Position numbers and translations under genes: made by a program | The notes under the pieces: generated by a model | Told to the model about the DNA's origin: nothing | Databases searched by the model: none | What the model saw: only the letters and a program-made list of their open reading frames with translations | Shown here: positions 1 to 8,347 of the stretch, one piece after another | How the letters are laid out: each line of letters starts with the position of its first letter | Position numbering within the stretch: the stretch's first letter is position 1 | Assembly (NCBI GenBank): GCA_018434685.1 | Contig: JAHDOV010000013.1 | Location: 1 to 64,000, forward strand | Reading direction: 5' to 3' | Length of the DNA: 64,000 nucleotides | Source: Deltaproteobacteria bacterium | GTDB lineage: Bacteria > Desulfobacterota > Desulfomonilia > UBA1062

Positions 1-1
1 C

Positions 2-148
2 ATCGTGAACCTCATGCAGCTCGAGCCTAAACCCAAGCGCATCAGGTTCCTCTCTCTGGAGGGTTCCGGCTGGCCTCAGCGGGAGGGCTCGATCACGGAC
101 GTTCACCTCATCATGAAGAAGACCCTGCCTGAGGCCTCGAGCGAGTAA
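2..148 (+). CDS. C-terminus of an unidentified protein (5' end outside window)
   Basis: An open frame enters from the left edge and stops at TAA 146-148, giving 48 residues that start IVNLMQLEPKPKRIRF and end TLPEASSE. The composition is that of a soluble globular C-terminus with no Cys and no membrane segment. I do not recognise the family. The next gene starts 45 bases downstream on the same strand, so the two may be cotranscribed. Only the reading frame and its end are supported. Confidence 0.5.
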   Translation: MVNLMQLEPKPKRIRFLSLEGSGWPQREGSITDVHLIMKKTLPEASSE

Positions 149-192
149 CGATGCAGCCTGACCCAGGGTCAGGAAGACAGGAGAACCAAGAC

Positions 193-861
193 ATGAAGAA
201 CTATCTGATTGCAACGCTGCTGTTTGTGTTCATGTTCGGCGGAAATGCCCTGGCAGGGCCCCTGGACCGCATGAGCGAACCGCGAACCAATCCGGCCGTG
301 GACGACATGCTGCGTATCCCCGGGGTGGTGGGTCTGAGCCGCCAGGAGGCCCTTGCCACGCTCCAGCAGGCGGGCCTGAACCCCGTGCTCAAGCTCGTAC
401 GCAGCGAAAACAGCAAGCACCAGGGCATGGAGGGCAAGGTGATCGCACAGAGCCCCAATCCGGGCGGGGTGGCCATGATCGGCTCCAGTGTGTCGATTGA
501 GCTCTACCTGCCACCGGGCTATGAAGAGCCTTCTGCCGACACGTGGCAGAACGATCCCTACCAGGACCAGGGCCAGTACGGGACGTATGACGACCAGTGG
601 CAGGGAGATTCGTACGGCGGGGATCAGTCCGGGGGCTCCACTGAGTGGTCCGACACCCCGCAATGGCCGGAGGAGGACAATTCCGGCAATCAATGGAATT
701 GGCAGGGGCCGAACAATCCGCAGAGTGATGCCCAAGGCGAATTCAAGCTGGCCCCGGTCAAACCCAAGGAGGTGCAACGATATTCACCGGATCAGGGTGA
801 TTCCCAGCAAACGCCGGTCATCATGGATCTGAAACCGAAACAACTGCAACGGGCTCAGTAG
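193..861 (+). CDS. Secreted single-PASTA-domain protein with low-complexity tail
   Basis: 222 residues. The start at 193 is chosen because AGGAG lies about 9 bases upstream and because it begins directly with a Sec signal peptide (residues 1-21, MKNYLIATLLFVFMFGG, cleavage near NALA-G). Residues about 42-107 form one PASTA domain (IPGVVGLSRQEALATLQQAG, then VIAQSPNPGG). Residues 113-185 are a low-complexity stretch rich in Gln, Gly, Asp, Trp and Tyr. PASTA domains elsewhere bind peptidoglycan fragments or act as spacers in kinases and penicillin-binding proteins; here the domain is free-standing, so a cell-envelope binding role is inference. A 45-base gap separates it from the upstream partial gene. 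Confidence 0.8.
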   Translation: MKNYLIATLLFVFMFGGNALAGPLDRMSEPRTNPAVDDMLRIPGVVGLSRQEALATLQQAGLNPVLKLVRSENSKHQGMEGKVIAQSPNPGGVAMIGSSVSIELYLPPGYEEPSADTWQNDPYQDQGQYGTYDDQWQGDSYGGDQSGGSTEWSDTPQWPEEDNSGNQWNWQGPNNPQSDAQGEFKLAPVKPKEVQRYSPDQGDSQQTPVIMDLKPKQLQRAQ

Positions 862-1264
862 GAAATCTCTGCCTTTTCCGGCGGCTGATGAGGCATGATC
901 ATCCGAAGAGGTTCCCGGGGCGTGTCCTTATTCGGGAACCCCTGGTACCCCGAGGGTTCCTGTGGGCTTCTATTTACTTCTCCCTGGTGCCTAGCGCCCT
1001 TCAACATACCACAAGCCCCTTTTCGGGATCCATGCTATGGTCTCAGGAACATTCCGTGTACACAGAAAGACGCTCCCACACCTCGGAACATGCACTATGA
1101 ACTCTCGTTCGGGTTTCGAGCGGTTGAGGCCTCTGCCCTTCCCTCCGGCATGATTCCTCTTATTTTTTATCTATGCCTGTTAAAGACATGAAAAGGACTA
1201 TGCAGGCAAGTTCTACTATTCATGCATCCGGGGATTGCATCATACATAAAAGGAGGTAGAAGGC
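862..1264 (+). other. Intergenic stretch, no gene seen
   Basis: About 400 bases without a convincing gene. A possible frame at 895-1191 lacks a ribosome site and has no protein-like pattern. A perfect 7-bp inverted repeat (GGAACCC at 935-941, GGGTTCC at 954-960) could fold after the PASTA gene but is not followed by a clear T run. The last 20 bases hold the strong ribosome site of the next gene. Confidence 0.5.
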
Positions 1265-1807
1265 ATGATCTATTCGAGACTCAAAGCCGGTGACAATGCC
1301 CCTGACTTCACGTACGAGACACCCTGGGAGAGCGGAAATGGATTTTATGAATCAGCAGGGAAAAAGTCTGCGGTTCTGGTTTTTCTGCGCTACCTGGGAT
1401 GTCCGATCTGCCATGTCGATATGGCCAATTTAAAGCGCGAGATCGGCCTGGTGAAAAAGAAGGGCGCGACACTCTTTGTTATCATACAAAATTTCCCCAC
1501 CACTGTTGCCTCCATCACGAATAAAGAAGACTGGCCGTTTACCATCATATGCGATCCTCAAGGGGTACTTTATCAGCAGTATCAAGTAGGGCCCGGCGGT
1601 ATTCTGAAATATATGCACCCGGCAGGACTGATCGCTGCAATCAGGGCAACCCTTCAGGGGTACAGGCACGGAAAATTTGAAGGCAAGGAGACACAGCTTC
1701 CTGCCGTTTTTGTGGTGGACGGAAATAAGGTTCTGAAATACGTCCATTATGGAAGACACATTGCCGATGTTCCTTCAACAGAAACGTTTATGAGGGCTCT
1801 GATGTAA
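1265..1807 (+). CDS. Peroxiredoxin-like (AhpC/TSA family) protein
   Basis: 180 residues with a thioredoxin fold of the AhpC/TSA type: LKAGDNAPDFTYETP near the N-terminus, then strand AVLVFLRYLGCPIC with Cys46 and Cys49 where peroxiredoxins carry the peroxidatic site, and PAVFVVDG later. The GCPIC pattern matches the peroxiredoxin-like branch rather than classical 2-Cys Prx, so the substrate is open (peroxide or a protein disulfide). AAAAGGAGG lies just upstream of the ATG, a very strong ribosome site. There is no signal peptide, so it is cytoplasmic. A clear hairpin terminator follows, so the gene is probably monocistronic. Confidence 0.78.
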   Translation: MIYSRLKAGDNAPDFTYETPWESGNGFYESAGKKSAVLVFLRYLGCPICHVDMANLKREIGLVKKKGATLFVIIQNFPTTVASITNKEDWPFTIICDPQGVLYQQYQVGPGGILKYMHPAGLIAAIRATLQGYRHGKFEGKETQLPAVFVVDGNKVLKYVHYGRHIADVPSTETFMRALM

Positions 1808-1852
1808 TGATCCGGTTCGGTCCGCACGTCGATTCTGGGGGCTGAGCGAGAA

Positions 1853-1878
1853 AAGAAGGCCCGGTGGCGGGCCTTCTT
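1853..1878. terminator. Hairpin terminator between convergent genes
   Basis: AAGAAGGCCCG (1853-1863) and CGGGCCTTCTT (1868-1878) form a perfect 11-bp stem with a GTGG loop. It lies between the convergent peroxiredoxin-like gene and glnK. Read on the minus strand the stem is followed by CTTTTCTCG, so it can serve both directions. Confidence 0.75.
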
Positions 1879-1979
1879 CGGAATTTCCCGGTGGATCTGA
1901 AACCAGGACAACAGGGCAGGGTCTTTCATGAAAGGATATTGCGGGAAAATGCACGCGGGCTCAACACGTGCCGCAGCAG

Positions 1980-2336
<357 letters not shown>

Positions 2337-2345
2337 TCAGATTGC

Positions 2346-3575
2346 CTATGCAGAGTAGGCAGTCTCGCTGTGTTCACTCAGATCAAGGCCCTGATTTTCG
2401 GTATCGTCAGAAACCCTGAGGACAAAGGCCATGTCTATGGCTTTAAATAGCACCCAGCTTACAACAAAGGCATACACGAAAACAACCGCCACCCCAATGC
2501 ACTGCGCTCCGAGCAGCCTGAAGTTACCTGAGATCAGCCCGTCGGCACCACCGGGATTGACCGCGGTAGAAGCAAACACGCCAACACAGAGTGTCCCGAT
2601 CAAGCCGCCGACGCCATGTATGCCGACGACATCGAGACTGTCGTCATAGCCGAAGCGGTTCTTGAGGGCAACAGCTGTGTAGCAGACCAGACCTGCCAGG
2701 AGACCGATGATGATAGCCGAGTTGGGGCCGACAAAGCCCGAGGCGGGAGTAATGGTTGCAAGTCCGGCAATGGCACCGGATGCAGCGCCAAGGGTGGTCG
2801 GCTTTCCCCTGTGGACCCATTCAAGGGCTACCCACATGGCCATTCCGGACATCCCTCCGAGATGGGTTGCAACGAATGCATTGCCTGCTATGGCATTCGC
2901 AGCCAGTGCACTTCCCCCGTTAAAGCCGAACCAACCGAACCATAAAAGGCCTGCCCCCAGCAGGGTCATGGGCAGGCTGTGCGGAAGAAAGTTCTCTCTT
3001 CCGAATCCCTTGCGCGGCTGTAGTATCAGCACCGCTGCCAGTGCTGCAGCTCCGCAGGAGAGATGGACAACAAGTCCTCCGGCAAAGTCCAGAACACCAA
3101 GACGGTTCAGCCAGCCGCCTGAGCCCCAGACCCAGTGGCAGATGGGATTGTAAACGATAATTGCCCAGAGCAGACTGAAGATAAGAAACGGACCGAACCG
3201 CATACGCTCTGCAAAGGCACCGGTTATGAGCGCAGGTGTTATTACCGCGAACATGCACTGAAACACCATGAAGACAATGTGGGGGATCGTCGTGGCATAG
3301 ATGGGGCTGGGCGCCGGCCCTACCCCTTTGAGCCCGAACCAGGAGAGGTTTCCGATGATACCCAGCACGTCGGGGCCGAAAGACATGCTGTAGCCGATGT
3401 ACACCCACTCTATGCTGATCAGGGAGATAAGGATAAAGCTCTGCATGATGGTACCAAGAACGTTCTTGCTGCGGACCATGCCTGCGTAGAAAAGAGCAAG
3501 GCCCGGAGTCATGAGAAGAACCAGTGCAGATGCAATCAGGATGAAGGCCGTGTCAGCCCCCTGTATCTCTGGCAT
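2346..3575 (-). CDS. amtB: Ammonium transporter Amt
   Basis: 409 residues from the ATG at 3575, which sits behind a perfect AGGAGG; an upstream in-frame extension to 3650 has no ribosome site. It begins MPEIQGADTAFILIASAL and shows about eleven membrane helices. The twin-His pore residues are visible in GGLVVHLSCG and VGIHGVGG, and FAERMRFG is typical of the family. It moves ammonium/ammonia inward across the cytoplasmic membrane and is expected to be blocked by the PII protein encoded just downstream. A sigma-54-like promoter lies about 55 bases upstream of the start. Confidence 0.95.
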   Translation of the reverse strand: MPEIQGADTAFILIASALVLLMTPGLALFYAGMVRSKNVLGTIMQSFILISLISIEWVYIGYSMSFGPDVLGIIGNLSWFGLKGVGPAPSPIYATTIPHIVFMVFQCMFAVITPALITGAFAERMRFGPFLIFSLLWAIIVYNPICHWVWGSGGWLNRLGVLDFAGGLVVHLSCGAAALAAVLILQPRKGFGRENFLPHSLPMTLLGAGLLWFGWFGFNGGSALAANAIAGNAFVATHLGGMSGMAMWVALEWVHRGKPTTLGAASGAIAGLATITPASGFVGPNSAIIIGLLAGLVCYTAVALKNRFGYDDSLDVVGIHGVGGLIGTLCVGVFASTAVNPGGADGLISGNFRLLGAQCIGVAVVFVYAFVVSWVLFKAIDMAFVLRVSDDTENQGLDLSEHSETAYSA

Positions 3576-3629
3576 AAAATTCCTCCTCTGTTCGTGCAAT
3601 TCAGATACAGCTCTACAGGGACAAGCCAG

Positions 3630-3646
3630 AGCAATTTTGATTCCAA
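3630..3646 (-). promoter_or_regulatory. Candidate sigma-54 promoter of amtB-glnK
   Basis: On the minus strand TTGGAATCAAAATTGCT has the diagnostic GG (3644-3643) and GC (3632-3631) separated by exactly 10 bases. The TTGG and TTGCT parts match the consensus, the CAC part does not. Ammonium transporter operons are commonly NtrC/sigma-54 controlled, which fits. Confidence 0.55.
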
Positions 3647-3675
3647 TCATTCAATGCATTGTTTTATTTGATGTT

Positions 3676-3719
3676 ATTGATTTCAATGGACAATAAAAGG
3701 GTGATATTATTGATTCAAT
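3676..3719. promoter_or_regulatory. Two inverted repeats ATTGA-N-TCAAT upstream of amtB
   Basis: ATTGATTTCAAT at 3676-3687 and ATTGATTCAAT at 3709-3719 share 5-bp arms with spacers of 2 and 1. Their starts are 33 bases apart, about three helical turns, so they face the same side of the DNA. They lie just upstream of the candidate sigma-54 promoter and may bind an activator. This is inference from pattern and position. Confidence 0.35.
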
Positions 3720-3980
3720 ATTGTTTATTCTGAAGTAAAAGAGACAAATTTGTTTTCCATACGACCATTTGGCCGTGAGGGAACATTGTCAAGCCTATGC
3801 CGGCCAGACCGGACGAACGGGGGAGTGATCCGAGGTGAGGTTACAACCTGTCGTGCCACAGACCAGCTGTTCATGAGAACAAAATCCACCGGCGCCCATT
3901 TCAGGCATGATAAGACCTATGTCGGGAGAATAATTAATCGACATATCAAGAAGTTAACCTGGTTCAACCTAATAAAAAGG

Positions 3981-4010
3981 TTGTTGCACGAAAGCCCGTG
4001 GAGGTATAAT
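3981..4010 (+). promoter_or_regulatory. Sigma-70-type promoter for the prenyltransferase operon
   Basis: TTGTTG (3981-3986), an 18-base spacer and a perfect TATAAT (4005-4010) would start transcription near 4017, about 55 bases before the ATG at 4072. Confidence 0.5.
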
Positions 4011-4071
4011 AGCAAAAAACCATGCGACTGTGCGCTGGAATATATGTCATGACAGGAAATACAGAAAAGAT

Positions 4072-4959
4072 ATGAGTTTCTATAAAAAATGGTTTCTGGC
4101 CACCAGGCCCTGGTCTTTCACCATGACGGCTGTCTCTGTCAGCATGGGGAGTGTCATGGGCGCGATCGATGGCGGTTTTTCATGGTTTTTGTACCTGCTC
4201 GCCCTCACCGGGGTGGTCTTCATGCACGCTGCTGCAAACCTCTTCAACGACTACTATGACGTTCTCAGCGGTGTAGACACCCTGGAGGTGTCAACCGCGC
4301 AATACCGGCCCCACCCGCTGGTTGAAGGGTCGCTCACGGTCAGAGAAGTGCTGGCTGAGGCAGTGATTCTCTTTGTCCTCGCGGGGGTTATCGGCATCTT
4401 TCTTGCCGCAACCCGGGGGTGGATGATCCTGGTGTTGGCACTGATCGGTGCCTGTGCCGGGTTGTTCTACACGGCTCCTCCGTTCAAATACAAGTACAAG
4501 GCGCTCGGGGAGATTTCCGTCTTTCTCATGTGGGGGCCGCTGATGGTCGAGGGGGCATACTTTGTTCAGAGACAGACCCTGAGTCTGGATGCCCTGTGGG
4601 TCTCGCTACCCTTCGGCGTGCTGGTGGCGCTCGTGCTCCTGGCCAACAACCTTCGGGACACAGCTGATGACCGGGAAAAAGGCATAAAAACCCTCTCGAT
4701 CATGACAGGTCATCACAAGGGTATATGGCTCTACGTACTGCTCGTGGCATGTGCCTATGTCTCGGTTGTCGTGATGGCGTTTACAGGGCCTCTGAATCAC
4801 TGGTCCCTGATCGTCCTCATTTCGCTGCCCCTGTTCTTCAGCCTGCTCAACAAGATGATACACAACCCGCCCCTGGACGCCGATGCGCAGACCGCAAAAT
4901 TAAACACGGCCTTCGGCATCCTGCTGCTCATCTCACTCGTCATCGGGAGCCTGACATGA
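4072..4959 (+). CDS. UbiA-family prenyltransferase (MenA-like)
   Basis: 295 residues with about eight or nine membrane helices. The first Asp-rich motif is NLFNDYYD (residues 57-63) and the second is NNLRDTADDREKGIKT in the last third; both bind the Mg-prenyl diphosphate in UbiA enzymes. Starting at MSFYKKWFLATRPW matches the family N-terminus, whereas the longer frame from 4030 adds a charged tail. The closest functional guess is 1,4-dihydroxy-2-naphthoate prenyltransferase of menaquinone synthesis, but UbiA members also make other lipoquinones and lipids. The stop overlaps the next start by four bases, so the two are cotranslated. Confidence 0.8.
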   Translation: MSFYKKWFLATRPWSFTMTAVSVSMGSVMGAIDGGFSWFLYLLALTGVVFMHAAANLFNDYYDVLSGVDTLEVSTAQYRPHPLVEGSLTVREVLAEAVILFVLAGVIGIFLAATRGWMILVLALIGACAGLFYTAPPFKYKYKALGEISVFLMWGPLMVEGAYFVQRQTLSLDALWVSLPFGVLVALVLLANNLRDTADDREKGIKTLSIMTGHHKGIWLYVLLVACAYVSVVVMAFTGPLNHWSLIVLISLPLFFSLLNKMIHNPPLDADAQTAKLNTAFGILLLISLVIGSLT

Positions 4960-5582
4960 AACGCCCGGAACCCTCATGGCCGCTGCTGCTCATAACGGTC
5001 CTCCTCGCCAACGTCCTGTGGTTCGCCACCTTTTATCTCACCTTCAGCACCTTCTGGATCAAGATCACCATCTCGGCACTCTCGCTCGCTGCCCTCTCCT
5101 TGTGGATCCGGCCGATTCGACCAGACCGGCTCCATCTCGATGTAAAGGCAGTGCTCATCGGTCTTGTCTCCGCCGTGGCGCTGTACCTGATCTTCTGGGC
5201 CGGGAAGGAGATCTCGACTGCCATCCTGCCTTTTGCGCAGCAGCAGATCGGGGGTGTCTACGGCAAGGGCACCGGCACGAATGTGGGGATTATCTTCTTC
5301 CTGCTGCTGTTCGTGACGGGCCCCTGCGAGGAACTGTACTGGCGGGGGTTCCTGCAGGACAGGCTCATGGTGCGCTTCGGGGGCTTACAGGGCTGGCTCC
5401 TTACCACTGCCGTCTACGCCGGGGTCCATCTCTGGTCGTTCAATTTCATGCTCATCGGCGCGGCCGCTGTCGCCGGCGCCTTCTGGGGTGCCATGTACTG
5501 GCGCCTGGGCAATCTGGTCCCGGTCATCATCTCTCACTCCATCTGGAGCGCCGTCATCTTTGCCATCCTGCCACTGTCCTGA
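4956..5582 (+). CDS. CPBP-family intramembrane metalloprotease
   Basis: 208 residues with several hydrophobic helices. The family motifs are all present: EELYWR (Glu125, Glu126, Arg130), the second-motif His in AGVHLW (His158), and HSIW (His194). CPBP (Abi/Rce1-like) proteins cleave prenylated or other membrane substrates, or act as immunity or scaffold proteins. The ATG overlaps the stop of the prenyltransferase gene (ATGA). Because eukaryotic Rce1 acts on prenylated proteins, the pairing with a prenyltransferase is suggestive but unproven. Confidence 0.82.
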   Translation: MKRPEPSWPLLLITVLLANVLWFATFYLTFSTFWIKITISALSLAALSLWIRPIRPDRLHLDVKAVLIGLVSAVALYLIFWAGKEISTAILPFAQQQIGGVYGKGTGTNVGIIFFLLLFVTGPCEELYWRGFLQDRLMVRFGGLQGWLLTTAVYAGVHLWSFNFMLIGAAAVAGAFWGAMYWRLGNLVPVIISHSIWSAVIFAILPLS

Positions 5583-5768
5583 AAATGTGGCCCACGCCCG
5601 GGTATGATTCCCGGCACGAGGCATGCGGAGAGCACGAGTCGAAGAACGATTGTCTTTTTTTTGAAAATCGGCAATGCAATACCCTGCAATCTGTAGTATA
5701 AGCCTATCCCGTAACAACCACGGCAGATTTAAACACTGTCCAGAACGAATAACAGATGGTGGGGGACT

Positions 5769-6866
5769 ATGAGCAAGCAGCAGAGCAACGCAGACAGTAT
5801 TGACTACGGGACATTCCAGGCAACCCTGGACAGGAGCAACCGGCTGGAACAGGATCTGGAGAGCAGGCCTGACGATTTCCGGGTGCTTACCGGAGACCGG
5901 CCGACCGGGAGGCTTCACATAGGTCACCTGTTTGGCTCAATTCAGAACCGCGTCAGGCTCCAGAACCTCGGGGTTCCCCTCTTTGTGGTTGTTGCGGATT
6001 ATCAGGTGCTGACAGACCGCGATACCGCCGACAATATCGCGGAGAACATATACCAGCTCACTATCGACTACGTTTCAGCGGGGATCGATCCGGATAACGG
6101 CAAGACCTTCATCTTCCCCCACAGCTATGTGCCTGAACTCAACCAGCTTCTCCTGCCCTTCTTGACCCTGGTTACGAACGCAGAACTCGACCGCAACCCG
6201 ACGGTAAAGGAGGAGATCCAGGCTTCCGGCCAGAAGAGGATCAATGCCGGCATGTATACCTATCCTGTCCACCAGGCTGCGGACATCCTCTTCTGCAAGG
6301 GGAATGTCGTGCCTGTCGGCAAGGACCAGCTCCCTCACCTCGAACTGACCCGCACCATAGCACGCCGTTTCAATGACAGGTTCGCACCGCAGGCACCCGT
6401 CTTTCCCGAGCCGCAGGCACTCCTCAGCAAGGCACCCTTGATCCTGGGTCTTGACGGAGGTCAGAAGATGAGCAAGAGCCGCAGCAATGCCATCATGCTC
6501 TCGGCATCCGAGGATGAGACAGCCAAGCTGATCAGGGCGGCCAAGACAGACGTGGACCGGAACATCACGTATGATCCGGAAAACCGTCCCGAGGTCTCGA
6601 ATCTCCTCCTCCTCGTATCTCTCTGCACGAACCGGGAGCCTCACGATATAGCCGCTCAGATCGGTGATGGCGGTGCCGGAAAACTCAAGGCACTCCTGAC
6701 CGAATGCCTCAACGAGTACCTCCGTCCCCTGCGCAGCAGAAGGCGTGAACTCGAAGGTGACCGGTCCTATATCCGTGACATCCTGCTGCGCGGCATCGAG
6801 CAGGCACAGAATGAGGCCCGGACAACCCTCGAAGAGGTCCGCCGTGCAATGGGAATGCTGATTTGA
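5769..6866 (+). CDS. trpS: Tryptophanyl-tRNA synthetase
   Basis: 365 residues. The class I signatures are clear: GRLHIGHLFGS with HIGH at residues 50-53, and GGQKMSKSRSN with KMSKS near residue 233. It charges tRNA-Trp with tryptophan in the cytoplasm. A GGTGGGGG ribosome site precedes the ATG. It carries about 35 extra residues before the catalytic fold compared with the short bacterial form. It is followed by tgt on the same strand after 117 bases. No leader peptide or T-box was seen in the 186 bases before it. Confidence 0.95.
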   Translation: MSKQQSNADSIDYGTFQATLDRSNRLEQDLESRPDDFRVLTGDRPTGRLHIGHLFGSIQNRVRLQNLGVPLFVVVADYQVLTDRDTADNIAENIYQLTIDYVSAGIDPDNGKTFIFPHSYVPELNQLLLPFLTLVTNAELDRNPTVKEEIQASGQKRINAGMYTYPVHQAADILFCKGNVVPVGKDQLPHLELTRTIARRFNDRFAPQAPVFPEPQALLSKAPLILGLDGGQKMSKSRSNAIMLSASEDETAKLIRAAKTDVDRNITYDPENRPEVSNLLLLVSLCTNREPHDIAAQIGDGGAGKLKALLTECLNEYLRPLRSRRRELEGDRSYIRDILLRGIEQAQNEARTTLEEVRRAMGMLI

Positions 6867-6983
6867 GGGGATGCAGACTGGAACACCATCCAACAGAACC
6901 GCTTGACTAATTCCACATTTGCTGTAAATGATCGTTCCGTCGCCATGCTGGGCAGACGGCAGACGGCAAAGGAAAAGCACGTA

Positions 6984-8126
6984 ATGCCCCTCAAAGACAT
7001 ACAGTTCAAATTGCTCTCCAACCCCGGACAGGTACCCCGGCGCGGACAGTTCACCACGGCACACGGTACGGTGGAGACCCCGGCCTTTATGCCGGTGGGA
7101 ACCGCCGGCTTTGTCCATTCCACCACCACGCGCGATGTGGCCGAGAGCGGCGCCCAGGTGCTCCTGGCCAACACCTACCACCTCTCGCTCGGCGAACGGC
7201 TTGCCACGGTGCGCCACATGGGCGGACTGCACCGGTTCATGGGCTGGGATCAGACCATTCTCACCGATTCCGGGGGGTTTCAGGTATTCTCGCTGCCGGA
7301 CAGGCAGATACACGACTGGGGCGTGGAATTCTCCTACACCGAAGGCGGCGAGCGGGTACGCCTGACGCCCGAGAGCTCCATGGAGATCCAGCGCGACCTC
7401 AGCGCCGACATCGTGATGGCCTTTGACGAATGTGCGTCCCACACCGCGGACGAGGCCTACATGGCCCGTTCCGTAGCACGCACCACCCAGTGGGCCAGGC
7501 GCTGCAGAACGGTCACCCTGAAGGATCACCAGTTTCTCTTCGGCATTGTCCAGGGCGGCGTCTATGACGGGCTGCGCCGCCGCAGCGCCCGCGAGATCAC
7601 CGACATCGACTTCGACGGCTTTGCCATCGGCGGTGTGAGCGTCGGCGAAGGATTCGACCTCATGCGCAAGGTGGTGGGCATAACCGCACCGCTGCTGCCC
7701 GAGAACCTCCCCCGCTACCTCATGGGTGTGGGCCTGCCCGAAGACCTCCTTGAAGCCGTGCACCTCGGCATGGACATGTTCGACTGCGTGATCCCCACCC
7801 GCTATGCCCGGCAAGGCACCCTCTTTACCCGCCGCGGCAAGCTGCGTATCAAGAACAAGGAATTCCGCAAGGACCGCTACCCCCTCGACACCAGGTGCTC
7901 GTGCTACACCTGCCGCACCTTCCCGCGCATGGTCCTGCGCTACCTGTTCTTCACCGGCGACCCGCTGGCCGAGACCCTGGCTACCATCCACAACCTCACC
8001 TTCTACCAGGATCTCATGAGCGACATCCGCCAGGCCATCGAGGACAACCGCTTTGCCTCGTTCAAGAAGGACTGGCTCGAGAATTACCGCGGCACACCGG
8101 ATAAAAGGACCGGGGGCAGGCCATGA
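6984..8126 (+). CDS. tgt: tRNA-guanine transglycosylase (queuine tRNA-ribosyltransferase)
   Basis: 380 residues starting MPLKDIQFKLLS, with AAGGAAAA upstream; an open frame extends further 5' but lacks family sequence. DSGGFQVFSL carries the catalytic Asp (about residue 95), FAIGGVSVGE is the second conserved block, and CSCYTC with a downstream His in TIHNLTF forms the zinc site. The enzyme swaps guanine-34 for preQ1 in tRNAs with a GUN anticodon, a step of queuosine synthesis. No other queuosine gene is in the window. Confidence 0.95.
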   Translation: MPLKDIQFKLLSNPGQVPRRGQFTTAHGTVETPAFMPVGTAGFVHSTTTRDVAESGAQVLLANTYHLSLGERLATVRHMGGLHRFMGWDQTILTDSGGFQVFSLPDRQIHDWGVEFSYTEGGERVRLTPESSMEIQRDLSADIVMAFDECASHTADEAYMARSVARTTQWARRCRTVTLKDHQFLFGIVQGGVYDGLRRRSAREITDIDFDGFAIGGVSVGEGFDLMRKVVGITAPLLPENLPRYLMGVGLPEDLLEAVHLGMDMFDCVIPTRYARQGTLFTRRGKLRIKNKEFRKDRYPLDTRCSCYTCRTFPRMVLRYLFFTGDPLAETLATIHNLTFYQDLMSDIRQAIEDNRFASFKKDWLENYRGTPDKRTGGRP

Positions 8127-8347
8127 ACAGTGCACCCCGGTTAAGGTCTGTTCCTGTTTAGGGTGGCAGCTCTTTCCTGCCAGGTCGTGCATAGATGCGC
8201 TCTCTCAAGAAGGCCTTCTCACAATGGATCACACCGGTTTCCACAGGGAAACCCGGTGGCTGCCCCGCGTTTCCTCAGGGCTCTCGTCACCTTTTATTGC
8301 GGATAAAAGACCTGTTATCTTTTTGTGCACAGACACCGACATATACC

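Larger units (their letters stand above)
3576..4071. other. Regulatory region between divergent amtB and ubiA-like genes
   Basis: No gene is supported in these roughly 500 bases. The left part is AT-rich and carries the amtB promoter elements listed separately. The right part holds a promoter-like TTGTTG/TATAAT pair for the prenyltransferase gene and a 6-bp hairpin (CAACCT 3965-3970, AGGTTG 3978-3983) that overlaps its -35. A possible 100-codon frame at 3750-4052 has no family pattern. Confidence 0.5.

Noticed and set aside
895-1191. 98-codon frame before the peroxiredoxin-like gene
   Set aside because: No ribosome site, irregular composition and no recognisable domain.
3750-4052. 100-codon frame between amtB and the prenyltransferase gene
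   Set aside because: No ribosome site, overlaps the promoter elements of the prenyltransferase gene, no family pattern.
6075-8192. 705-codon minus-strand frame across trpS and tgt
   Set aside because: Both plus-strand genes have full catalytic motifs and ribosome sites; the antisense frame spans the gap between them and looks like codon-bias shadow.
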